From assembly GCA_020634335.1 (NCBI GenBank), contig JACKBY010000015.1, forward strand, positions 11,614-75,613: a stretch of 64,000 nt of DNA, written 5' to 3'. The translations under genes were made by a program, and so were the position numbers. A model generated the notes under the pieces. The model was not told the DNA's origin. It saw only the letters and a program-made list of their open reading frames with translations, and did no database searches. Below, piece after piece: positions 25,509 to 32,837 of the stretch. Source of the stretch: Promineifilum sp. GTDB lineage: Bacteria > Chloroflexota > Anaerolineae > Promineifilales > Promineifilaceae. Within the stretch, counting starts at the first letter, position 1. Every line of letters starts with the position of its first letter.

Positions 25509-26057
25509 ATGCGCGAACGTCTGGAGTGGATTACGCTGATCGGCCTGGTGGGTCTGCTGGGCGCGGGGTGGATCTACATCTCGCGCGAGACAAACGCCGG
25601 CGTCGGGCCGACGCCGCTCACGACTGCGCCCTACGTTGGCAACCTGGCCCCGGACTTCACCCTCCAAACCGTTGACGGCCAATCCATCACGCTGAGCGAC
25701 TACGTCGCCGGCGGCGGCACGCCCGTCGTTCTCAACTTCTGGGCCACGTGGTGCCCGCCCTGCCGGGTCGAGATGCCCTACTTCGAGAACGTCAATGGAC
25801 TTTATGACGGGCAAGTGGCCGTCCTGGGGCTGAACCAGGCCGAATCGGCGGCCACCATCGCCGGATACGCCCGCGATCACAACCTGACCTACCCCCTGCT
25901 GGTCGATCAGGACATGCGCGTCAATAATCTCTATGGCATTCTCAACCTCCCGACGACGATCTTTATCGACCGCAACGGCATCGTCCGCGAAGTGCTCATC
26001 GGAACGATCAATCAGGGGGTGCTGGTGGATCGAATCGAGGAGTTGATGGGAGAGTAG
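25509..26057 (+). CDS. TlpA/ResA-like membrane-anchored thiol-disulfide oxidoreductase
   Basis: A 182-residue protein with an N-terminal membrane anchor (residues 8-24) and an extracytoplasmic thioredoxin domain. The active site WATWCPPCRVEMPYF has the CPPC pair, and LNLPTTIFID gives the cis-proline. Such proteins reduce disulfides outside the membrane, for example in cytochrome c maturation. Its start is 7 bp after rimO, so the two are co-transcribed, and an Lgt-like membrane protein follows. Confidence 0.92.
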   Translation: MRERLEWITLIGLVGLLGAGWIYISRETNAGVGPTPLTTAPYVGNLAPDFTLQTVDGQSITLSDYVAGGGTPVVLNFWATWCPPCRVEMPYFENVNGLYDGQVAVLGLNQAESAATIAGYARDHNLTYPLLVDQDMRVNNLYGILNLPTTIFIDRNGIVREVLIGTINQGVLVDRIEELMGE

Positions 26058-26059
26058 GC

Positions 26060-26172
26060 ACTGGGTCAGTAAAACAGTAGGGCAGTAAATCAGAAAGACA
26101 CTTAATGCCGGCCGTCCCACTACCTGACCCACTGATCCACCGACTTACTGACCTACTGGCTCACTGACCACT
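26060..26172. repeat. Intergenic inverted repeat built from the word TACTG/ACTGACC
   Basis: The 118 bp between tlpA and the lgt-like gene is an imperfect inverted repeat. Read on matching strands, both arms show ACTG at an exact 8 bp period (TACTG-N3-TACTG-N4-ACTGACC), with different spacer bases. The loop includes the GCCGGC stretch near 26108. It is the same building plan as the repeat at 2437-2556 with a different word. Confidence 0.65.
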
Positions 26173-26175
26173 ACC

Positions 26176-26928
26176 ATGCTCCCCTACCTCAACCTCGGCC
26201 CCATCGGCCTCCCCACGGCGCCACTGGTTTACCTGTTTGGCATGTGGCTGGCGCTCTACGCCGTTGACCGGGCGGCGCGGCGGCAAGGCCAAGAACCGGA
26301 GCCGCTTTATGCGCTGGCGTCGGCCGCTTTGCTGGCTGGTTTCGTCGGCGCGCGGCTGACGTTTGTTTTGGTACACTGGTCTTCCTTTGATGACAATCTG
26401 CTGGGCATCATCTGGCCGCTGACCAGCGGCTATAGCGCCGGCGGGGGAGTCCTCATTGGCGCGGCGACGGCGTTTTTCTATGGCCGCTGGCGTCGCCTCT
26501 CTCTTTGGCCCACACTTGACGTGTTGGTCCCCGGTTTGATCGTCTTTCTCATGGCCGTCAGCCTGGCCGACTTCCTCGGCGGCGCGGGCTACGGCTCGCT
26601 GACGTCCATGCCGTGGGGCATCAACCAGTTCGGCGTGCGACGTCACGCGGTGCAGCTGTATGAGATGGGGGCCGGGTTGGCGGCGCTGGGGGCCTGGTGG
26701 ACGGCCACGTCGCCGCGCTATCGGGGAGCGAACGGGCGGCCGTTCCTGCTGGCCGTTGTCGTCTATTCGGCCGGGCGACTGTTCGTCGATGCGTTTAAAG
26801 AAACCACACCACTGACGACCAGTGGCATCCATGTGGTCCAGGTGGTTGCCCTGGTGCTTACTCTTCTGGGATTGGTCATGCTGGCGCGACCGGTTGAGGA
26901 AAGAGCAGCGAGTCAGACGGGCGAGTAG
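26176..26928 (+). CDS. Lgt-like (prolipoprotein diacylglyceryl transferase family) membrane protein lacking catalytic residues
   Basis: A 250-residue protein with about six or seven membrane segments. The family link rests on the opening LNLGPIGLPTAPLVYLFGMW, the central VLVPGLIVFL segment and VRRHAVQLYEMGAG, which matches the HPxQLYE motif of Lgt. However the HGGL loop is AGGG here, and the GRxxNFxNGE signature reads VSLADFLGGAGYG, so the His, Arg, Asn and Glu needed for diacylglyceryl transfer in E. coli Lgt are not present at those places. It is therefore probably not a working Lgt. Being downstream of tlpA suggests a shared envelope redox role; this is inference. Confidence 0.75.
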   Translation: MLPYLNLGPIGLPTAPLVYLFGMWLALYAVDRAARRQGQEPEPLYALASAALLAGFVGARLTFVLVHWSSFDDNLLGIIWPLTSGYSAGGGVLIGAATAFFYGRWRRLSLWPTLDVLVPGLIVFLMAVSLADFLGGAGYGSLTSMPWGINQFGVRRHAVQLYEMGAGLAALGAWWTATSPRYRGANGRPFLLAVVVYSAGRLFVDAFKETTPLTTSGIHVVQVVALVLTLLGLVMLARPVEERAASQTGE

Positions 26929-27029
26929 ACCCGCACCTCCTGGCGAATCCGCGGTCCCGGCTCATCTTTTGGCTCAATTCCATCGGATTGAGGAACGCTT
27001 TTAGCAAGACCTCACACGAAGTGTCTTTA

Positions 27030-27503
27030 TCAATTTCCCAACAGGCACAACATCTGCCGAATCTCCCCCAGATGGTGCGCCGAGTGAACGACGATGGCGA
27101 ACGCGCCGCCGACGCGGTCGTCGCTGTCCCACGACTCAAAGCTCTCCATCGTCGCCCGAACGCGCGTGTAACTGTCGCGCAGCCCCCGCTTCAATCCCTC
27201 CCACTCCTCGGCCGTCACCGCGCCGACCTGCCAACTTGAATCCCAGTCGGCCTGTTCGGTGCGCGTCTCCAGCATGTACTCCTCCAGCACGTCGAGGTAG
27301 AAACGCACGTGGTTGACCTGCGCCGCCAGCGTGGCGCAGCGGTCGCTGGTGGCCCGCGAGGCCTGCTCGGCGGTGATGCCGTCCAGCGTCTCGAACAGCG
27401 ACGTGCCCCGATCCAGGAAGATGCCGTGGACGCGCTCGAATGTCTCGGTCAGCAGGCCAAACAAGGTAAGAGTCAATCGTTCGACGGGAATTTGTTGGGT
27501 CAT
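27030..27503 (-). CDS. DinB-family protein
   Basis: A 157-residue four-helix protein. Residues IPVERLTLTLFGLLTETFERV, the TLAAQVNHVRFYLDVL helix with its His, and HSAHHLGEIRQMLCLLGN at the end fit the DinB/YfiT superfamily, in which three His residues bind a metal. Members often transfer thiols, but many have no known role. ATG 27503 is set by the conserved start. A good -10 (TATAAT on the minus strand, 27548-27553) lies 45 bp upstream of it. Confidence 0.8.
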   Translation of the reverse strand: MTQQIPVERLTLTLFGLLTETFERVHGIFLDRGTSLFETLDGITAEQASRATSDRCATLAAQVNHVRFYLDVLEEYMLETRTEQADWDSSWQVGAVTAEEWEGLKRGLRDSYTRVRATMESFESWDSDDRVGGAFAIVVHSAHHLGEIRQMLCLLGN

Positions 27504-27621
27504 TTCAATTCTCCCATTGCGGAAAGTCGGATACCTGAATCTCACCCATTATAACATGAGTAACATAAAACAAAACAGATGTTCTATCGCTCGCAGGGTT
27601 TTTCTGTAATCGGCCGTTCTC

Positions 27622-27703
27622 TGCAGGGGCGCTTTCTTAGCCGGCTCCGCGACTCTGAACGGGGCGTCTTGCTTTTGGCGGCCGGATAAGAATCCGGCAC
27701 TTC
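27622..27703. repeat. Dispersed palindromic element, family A, diverged copy
   Basis: This segment shares GGCGCTTTCTTAGCCGGCT and GGCCGGATAAGAATCCGGC with the full family A copy at 7794-7864, in the same order and with a comparable spacing. The outer ends have drifted. It lies in the divergent gap between the DinB and MerR genes. Confidence 0.7.
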
Positions 27704-27750
27704 ATAGCTAATCGGCTGACAAGTGAAATGACCTGCTATCGTTTATCCTC

Positions 27751-27781
27751 TTGACATTCACGTTACGTCATGGTTTATGAT
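27751..27781 (+). promoter_or_regulatory. MerR-type promoter with 19 bp spacer
   Basis: TTGACA at 27751-27756 and TATGAT at 27776-27781 are separated by 19 bp, the over-long spacer typical of promoters that MerR-family activators untwist. The spacer contains the short dyad ACGT-T-ACGT. It lies 20 bp upstream of the MerR/TipAS gene, so autoregulation is likely. Confidence 0.6.
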
Positions 27782-27800
27782 ACAGGTCAGTGAGGAACAG

Positions 27801-28544
27801 ATGGATTACACCGTGAAACAACTGGCTGACCTGGCCGACGTGACGCCGCGAACGCTGCATTACTACGACGAAATAGGACTGCTGCGGCCGTCATCTATTG
27901 GTGAAAACGGCTATCGGTATTATAACGACACCGCGGCGCTCAGATTGCAGCAAATCCTGTTCTATCGCGAGCTTGACCTGAGTCTGGACGAGATCGGCGC
28001 GATACTGGCAAGTGCTGGGTTTGACGTGGAGGCCGCGCTACACCAGCACCGCCAGGCATTGCAGCAGCGGATCAGCCGTCTGAATCACCTCATCGACACC
28101 ATCGACAACACGATTCAACACCTCCGAGGAGAAAAAGAGATGAGCACACAAGAGTTGTTCCAGGGGTTCGACGACGAAACGCAAGCCCGATATGAGCAAG
28201 AAGCGGCCGAGTTATACGGCGCGGAAACGGTGCGGGAGTCGAGCCGGCGTTGGAAAAGCTACACGGCCGAGGACAAGGCCCGCATTATGGCCGAAGGCGG
28301 CCAGACTTATCGCGACCTGGCTCACATGCTCGACCGCGACCCGGCCGACGCGGACGTCCAGGCAGCGATGGGCCGCTGGCACCAGCACATACGCGCTTTC
28401 TATGAGCCTACGCCCGACATCCTGCGCGGGTTGGGTCACGCCTACGAAGAGCAACCGGAATTCGCCGCTTTCTATGAGGCCATTCACCCCGACATGCCGG
28501 GGTTCCTGCGCCGGGCAATCGACCGCTACGTAGACATGCTGTGA
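27801..28544 (+). CDS. MerR-family regulator with TipAS antibiotic-recognition domain
   Basis: A 247-residue protein. Residues 1-70 are a MerR winged helix (YTVKQLADLADVTPRTLHYY, EIGLLRP, NGYRYYNDT), then a coiled-coil linker (about residues 80-115), then a TipAS domain (residues 120-247: ELFQGFDDE, YGAETVRES, LDRDPADADVQAAMGRWHQH). In TipA-like regulators this domain binds thiopeptide antibiotics or other hydrophobic ligands and switches on target promoters. ATG 27801 is chosen because the MerR fold begins at once. Its own promoter has the 19 bp spacer of MerR control. Confidence 0.93.
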   Translation: MDYTVKQLADLADVTPRTLHYYDEIGLLRPSSIGENGYRYYNDTAALRLQQILFYRELDLSLDEIGAILASAGFDVEAALHQHRQALQQRISRLNHLIDTIDNTIQHLRGEKEMSTQELFQGFDDETQARYEQEAAELYGAETVRESSRRWKSYTAEDKARIMAEGGQTYRDLAHMLDRDPADADVQAAMGRWHQHIRAFYEPTPDILRGLGHAYEEQPEFAAFYEAIHPDMPGFLRRAIDRYVDML

Positions 28545-28582
28545 TCGCCGTGTCATTCAGCTATCAGTATTTTTTACCTATT

Positions 28583-28591
28583 TGCTATAAT
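28583..28591 (+). promoter_or_regulatory. Extended -10 promoter element
   Basis: TGC-TATAAT just downstream of the MerR gene points toward the GAP gene at 28656. There is no clear -35 element, which an extended -10 can tolerate. Confidence 0.5.
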
Positions 28592-28655
28592 CGCTTGCGG
28601 GTGCCATCCTCAGCACTCGCTTAACCGTAGATAACAGCGAAGGGTAAAACACACC

Positions 28656-29336
28656 ATGAGTTCCGTCATCGCACCACTGATCCCATTCATTCTCGGCAGC
28701 GCCATTGTCCCGCTACAGATTATCATCGTCATCCTGTTGCTGACCGGCAAGGACCGGGGACCGCTCAAGGCCATCTTGTTCGTCCTCGGCATGACGCTGG
28801 CCCGGTTGGTTCAGGGCGTGTTGTTCGGCCTCGCATTCACCGGCGGCAGCGGCGACCCGGCCGATGCCGCCGGCGGCGTGCCGTGGATCAAGTCGACCGC
28901 CCTGATAATACTGAGCATCCTGTTACTGACTACTGCCTACAAGCAGTGGACCAAGGAACCGGATCCCGACGCGCCGCCACCCAAGTGGATGGCGATGTTC
29001 GACAACCTCTCGCTCATACGCGCTTTTCTCTATGGCGCGGGTCTGATCCTCATCGCCGCCAAGTTGTGGGTTTTCACCTTGAGCGCTCTCAGTGTCATCG
29101 GCGAAGCGCAATTAGGGCAGCCCGATAGTACGGTAGCGTTCTTGTGGTATATCCTGTTGGCTCAGTCGTTGCTGATCATCCCCATCCTCATCCGCCTCTT
29201 GCTCCCCGGCAAGGCGGGCCAATGGCTGGGCGCGTTCAGTGCCTGGCTGGAGAAACACAACCGCGTGATCGTGATAATCGTGTCGCTGATATTCGGTTTG
29301 CTGTTTCTCTATCAAGGGGTGATCGGCTTCTTCTAG
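28656..29336 (+). CDS. GAP-family membrane protein (Sap-like)
   Basis: A 226-residue protein with about six membrane segments. The start MSSVIAPLIPFILGSAIVPL, the GPLKAILFVLGMTLARLVQG region and a cytoplasmic loop with Asp/Pro (EPDPDAPPPKWMAM) are characteristic of the GAP family, which includes the mycobacterial Sap proteins involved in peptidolipid export. A transport role is suggested but unproven here. Its TAG shares a CTAG with the stop codon of the convergent amidohydrolase at 29333-29336. Confidence 0.8.
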   Translation: MSSVIAPLIPFILGSAIVPLQIIIVILLLTGKDRGPLKAILFVLGMTLARLVQGVLFGLAFTGGSGDPADAAGGVPWIKSTALIILSILLLTTAYKQWTKEPDPDAPPPKWMAMFDNLSLIRAFLYGAGLILIAAKLWVFTLSALSVIGEAQLGQPDSTVAFLWYILLAQSLLIIPILIRLLLPGKAGQWLGAFSAWLEKHNRVIVIIVSLIFGLLFLYQGVIGFF

Positions 29337-30940
29337 TCGGAGCGGCCCGGCCCATCCACCACCCGGCCCGGCGTCGCCCCGGTGTGCTCGCCGTCGCGCA
29401 GCACCGGCACGCCGTTGACCAGCACGTCGCGCACGCCGGTGGCATATTGATGCGGCCGGTCAAAGGTAGCATGATCCTGAATCGTGGCCGGGTCGAAGAT
29501 CACCACATCCGCAAAATGGCCGGGCAACAGGCGGCCGCGCCGGTCAAGCTTCAGATTGTCGGCCGGCAGCCCCGACAACCGCCGCACTGCTTCCTCCAAT
29601 GAGATCAGCCCTTCGTCGCGTACGAATTTCCCCAGCAGCCGGGCAAAGCTCCCATAGGCCCGTGGGTGGGGATTCGAGCGCAGGAAGATACCATCCGGAG
29701 CCAGCGAAGCCGAATCGGAGCAGAAGCTGACCCACGGCAGGCCGATCTCGCGCCGGACGTTCTCTTCCGACATGGTGAAGTAGACGCAGCCGACGCGGCT
29801 GTCGTCTTCGATCACCAGATCCATCGCCGTCTCCACCGGGTCGCCCCCGCGCAGAGCGGCGATCTCGGCCAGCGACTTGCCCGTCAGCGGCTTGAGCGCG
29901 TCGTTCTTGAAGCTGACGCACAGAACCTTGGACGCATCACCCGCCTCATGGTAGGAGTTCTCCCAGTCGGCGCTGGGCAGGGCGATTTCAGCCTTCAACC
30001 GCTCGCGCACGGCCGGATCGCGCAAGCGGGCGACCCACGCCTGATGGCCGCCTTCCTGCACCCAGCCGGGCATCATGGCGTCCAACCCGGTGGCGCTGGC
30101 GTGGTAGGTGTACATATCGGCCGTGACCGGCAACCCGGCCGCTCGCGCCGCCTCGACGCGGGCAATGGCCTTCTCCAGCTTGGGCCAATTGCGCCGCCCC
30201 GACGCCTTCAGGTGGTAAATCTCGCCGCGAACGCTTGACTCGGCAACGATTTGCAAAAACTCCTCCAGCGCTTCGAGAAACGTCTCGCCCTCACTGCGCA
30301 GGTGGACGGCGAAGAGGCCGTCGTATTCGGCCGCGGCCGAGGCCAGGGCGATCAACTCGGCCGTGTCGGCATAGCTGTCAGGAGCGTAGATAAGCGCCGC
30401 CGACAGGCCGACCGCACCGTCGGCCATCGCCTGGCGCACGAGCGTTTGCATTTGCGCCAGTTCCCCGGCCGTCGGCCGCCGGTCGGCAAAGCCCAGCACG
30501 TTGGCCCGCACGCCGCCCGCGCCGATGAACGAGGCCACGTTGGGCGATACGCCGCGCCGTGTGAGAAACGCCAAATATTCACGCAAAGTCGTCCACTCGA
30601 TGTCGTAGCGGATGTCGCCCTGGCGCTCTTTCATATAGACTTTCAGCTCGTCATTCAGCGGCCCCATCGAGAAACCCTCGCCCAGTATTTCCAGCGTCAC
30701 CCCCTGGCGAATGTCCGATTGCGAGCGGCCGTCGTGGATGAGCGACTCGTTGGCCCAGCACATCATGTTGATGAAGCCGGGCGACACGGCCAGTCCGCCG
30801 GCGTTGATTTCCTGCCGGGCGCGGCCGGTGACGCGGCCAATGGCGGTGATGACATCGCCGTCGACAGCTAAATCGGCGGGAAACGGCGCGCGACCATTGC
30901 CGTCATAGATGAGTCCGTTGCGGATAAGAATGTCGTGCAT
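29333..30940 (-). CDS. N-acyl-D-amino-acid deacylase-like amidohydrolase
   Basis: A 535-residue amidohydrolase-superfamily protein. It begins DILIRNGLIYDGNG, has the AVSPGFINMMCW region, EIYHLKASGRRNW (His and Lys of the metal site), TADMYTYHASATGL and FCSDSASLAPDG with the catalytic Asp. The C-terminal end VIFDPATIQDHATF and YATGVRDVLVNGVPVL closes the composite beta domain. The usual HxH of the first metal site is replaced by M-M-C-W, while the other site looks kept, as in single-zinc D-aminoacylases. ATG 30940 has GGAG about 8 nt upstream. Likely substrates are N-acyl-D-amino acids or dipeptides, but the subgroup is not characterised. Confidence 0.85.
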   Translation of the reverse strand: MHDILIRNGLIYDGNGRAPFPADLAVDGDVITAIGRVTGRARQEINAGGLAVSPGFINMMCWANESLIHDGRSQSDIRQGVTLEILGEGFSMGPLNDELKVYMKERQGDIRYDIEWTTLREYLAFLTRRGVSPNVASFIGAGGVRANVLGFADRRPTAGELAQMQTLVRQAMADGAVGLSAALIYAPDSYADTAELIALASAAAEYDGLFAVHLRSEGETFLEALEEFLQIVAESSVRGEIYHLKASGRRNWPKLEKAIARVEAARAAGLPVTADMYTYHASATGLDAMMPGWVQEGGHQAWVARLRDPAVRERLKAEIALPSADWENSYHEAGDASKVLCVSFKNDALKPLTGKSLAEIAALRGGDPVETAMDLVIEDDSRVGCVYFTMSEENVRREIGLPWVSFCSDSASLAPDGIFLRSNPHPRAYGSFARLLGKFVRDEGLISLEEAVRRLSGLPADNLKLDRRGRLLPGHFADVVIFDPATIQDHATFDRPHQYATGVRDVLVNGVPVLRDGEHTGATPGRVVDGPGRSD

Positions 30941-31317
30941 GAGAGGCTCCGGCAAATGAGGGATGGATTCGGGACGAGGGACAAGTGGCGATTAGAGGCC
31001 CGGCTCCCGGATAGGCCACAGGCCAATCATGAAGCCGGGCAGACGGGGCCGCCGGCGAAGTGTTCTTCCATTTTGGCCTGACGACCAGATTGCTGATCGT
31101 TGGGCGAGGCCAGGCGGCCGAGATTTGACGTCCAGCGGCATCAACTGTGAAGGCGCTTGGGGCAAGGTTGGCGTTTCGATCATAGTCCCTCTTCCTGCGG
31201 CAAGCAGCGGCTCCTGTTGCCATTATATCATAGATACGATACGTGACAGATTGGACAGGCCGGCGATAGAAGTCCCACATGACCCGTATCTCTATCGCCG
31301 ACATGTCCGGTCTTTCC
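30941..31317 (-). other. Leader region of the amidohydrolase gene with a possible small ORF
   Basis: The 377 bp between the amidohydrolase start and the ArsR gene's stop carries, on the minus strand, a promoter (see 31222-31249) and then a 63-codon open frame, 31183 down to 30992, with AGGAAGAGGG directly before its ATG. Its sequence (MIETPTLPQAPSQL near the start) matches nothing I know. It might be a leader peptide or only chance. I see no other feature here. Confidence 0.35.
31222..31249 (-). promoter_or_regulatory. Promoter for the amidohydrolase transcript
   Basis: On the minus strand CTGTCA (31249-31244) and a perfect TATAAT (31227-31222) are 16 bp apart. The spacer and -10 contain the dyad TATC-N8-GATA. 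This would start a transcript about 275 nt before the amidohydrolase ATG, covering the possible small ORF. Confidence 0.55.
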
Positions 31318-31920
31318 CTAGTCCAGCACCGGATCATTCTCTGGCGTGCGCCAATAGATGCCGTCTTCGCGGGCCATGTAGTGGCTGTCCACCAAATAGC
31401 GCCGCAGGAAAGCGTAGTCCTCGTTGAACTGCTTCAGCCACTCGCTGAACTCCTTCTCTGTCCAGCGTCGCTCCGGATCGATCTGACCGGCCAACCAGCG
31501 AATGAGAATTTGCTTCTTCTTTTCCTGGGCCGGGATGTCGACGATGCGGCCGTCCTTCACCCACGTGCGTAAGATACGCTCTTCATCGGTCAGTTCACTC
31601 GGTTCCACCAGCGCCGCCAGATTGCCCGGCGCGAAAACGTCCTTACTCATGGTTTCCAATTCCCTGCCGTTTAGCCGGTAGATGCGCATGGTGCCTTCGG
31701 CGCGGGCGTCTACCAAACCAATATCTTTCAGCTGCGACAGGTGATGCGATACCGTCGGCTCTTTCACACCCAGTAGATCGGCCAGCTCACCCACACTTCT
31801 TTCCCCGTTCGCCAAATGACCGATGATCTTCAGACGACTTTCGTTGCTGAAAACCTGGAAGAAACTTAGTAATTGATCAAATTGTTGCTCCGAAAGAGCC
31901 TCTTTGTTCATCTTGTTCAT
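31318..31920 (-). CDS. ArsR-type regulator with C-terminal DUF2087 domain
   Basis: A 200-residue protein. Residues 15-90 are an ArsR winged helix (FFQVFSNESRLKIIGHLANG, SVGELADLLGVKEPTVSHHL, IYRLNGRELE). From about residue 110 the DUF2087 domain follows (ILIRWLAGQIDPERRWTEKE, LKQFNEDYAFLRRYLVD, ending DGIYWR). Proteins with this pairing are common soluble regulators, but no metal-binding Cys cluster is visible, so the signal is unlikely to be a metal. ATG 31920 or 31911 may be used. Its own promoter carries a palindrome (31961-31972). Confidence 0.88.
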   Translation of the reverse strand: MNKMNKEALSEQQFDQLLSFFQVFSNESRLKIIGHLANGERSVGELADLLGVKEPTVSHHLSQLKDIGLVDARAEGTMRIYRLNGRELETMSKDVFAPGNLAALVEPSELTDEERILRTWVKDGRIVDIPAQEKKKQILIRWLAGQIDPERRWTEKEFSEWLKQFNEDYAFLRRYLVDSHYMAREDGIYWRTPENDPVLD

Positions 31921-31957
31921 TTCGATTCCCTTCTAATTAGATATGCAACTATATATA

Positions 31958-31985
31958 ATTCTATCGAAATAGTTTTGTTTGTCAA
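31958..31985 (-). promoter_or_regulatory. Promoter and possible operator of the ArsR/DUF2087 gene
   Basis: On the minus strand TTGACA (31985-31980) and TAGAAT (31963-31958) lie 16 bp apart. The palindrome CTAT-CGAA-ATAG (31961-31972) overlaps the -10 and spacer, a fitting place for autorepression. The whole stretch is much more AT-rich than its surroundings. Confidence 0.6.
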
Positions 31986-32102
31986 GCGGCTCTTTTGCGG
32001 CAAACAATGGATCAAAGGGATAATATGGATACAATCCACGCATTATCTGCCTTCGGGCCAGTCACTGTCTGACCCAAAAGCATGGGCAGAACCAAGATAC
32101 CC

Positions 32103-32837
32103 ATGAGTGATTTACCCTCTTCTTCCGATGCTGCGCGGTTGGTAACCCATCTCGCGCAGGCCCGCCCCGGCCGGCGCGAGATCATCGAAAGCCGCGAGCT
32201 GTCGCCGGAAATGGCGCTTCTGCGGGCTTTCCAATCGCAACGCCTGGCAACGACCCACGCCGATTTGCTGGCCGCCCCACGCTACCGCCCGGCGACCGAG
32301 TTTTTCCTCAATGACGTCTACGCGCCGCGAGACTTCAGCCAGCGCGACGCCGATATGCTGCGCTTCTACCAGGGTGTGCGCAAGGTATTACCGGAACGGG
32401 CCGTCTCCATTCTGGCCGACGTGGTTACACTGTCCGACCTGACAAATGAACTGGATGACCAATTGTGTCGCGCTCTGTTCGAAACGGTTGGCGTCACCGA
32501 TGCCATCAGCCCCCAGCAATATGCCAAGGGTTATCGCGTCTGTGACAATTACGCCGAGCGCGTCCGCCAGATCGAGATGATCGGCCAAATTGGCCTGGGC
32601 ATCGATCGGCTGGTGCACATCCCGTTTGTCGGCGTCTCGCTGCGCTTGGCCCACGGCCCGGCCGTGCTGACCGGATGGGAAGACCTACAACGTTTCCTGG
32701 AACACGGGTTCAGCGCTTTCAAACACATGAAAGGCGCGGCCGAGTTTCTGGAGACTATTCGCCAGCGAGAGAAGGCCATCCTGGATCGCATCTTTGCCGC
32801 CGAGCCCAACCCATTCGACATCCATGATGTCCGCTGA
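32103..32837 (+). CDS. Conserved hypothetical protein with FFLND motif
   Basis: A 244-residue helical soluble protein. The segment YRPATEFFLNDVYAPRDFSQ followed by RDADMLRF is typical of a conserved but unnamed bacterial family of about 230 residues; I recognise the motif but no function. The rest (LSDLTNELDDQL, ERVRQIEMIGQIGLGIDRLV) is helical. ATG 32103 is chosen because the earlier in-frame ATG at 32082 only adds seven residues and has no ribosome binding site. Its end overlaps the start of the epimerase gene by about 14 bp, so they are translationally linked. Confidence 0.75.
   Translation: MSDLPSSSDAARLVTHLAQARPGRREIIESRELSPEMALLRAFQSQRLATTHADLLAAPRYRPATEFFLNDVYAPRDFSQRDADMLRFYQGVRKVLPERAVSILADVVTLSDLTNELDDQLCRALFETVGVTDAISPQQYAKGYRVCDNYAERVRQIEMIGQIGLGIDRLVHIPFVGVSLRLAHGPAVLTGWEDLQRFLEHGFSAFKHMKGAAEFLETIRQREKAILDRIFAAEPNPFDIHDVR

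Noticed and set aside
24083..25510. A 475-codon minus-strand open frame across rimO
   Set aside because: Antisense shadow of rimO with Gly/Arg/Asp-rich non-protein-like composition.
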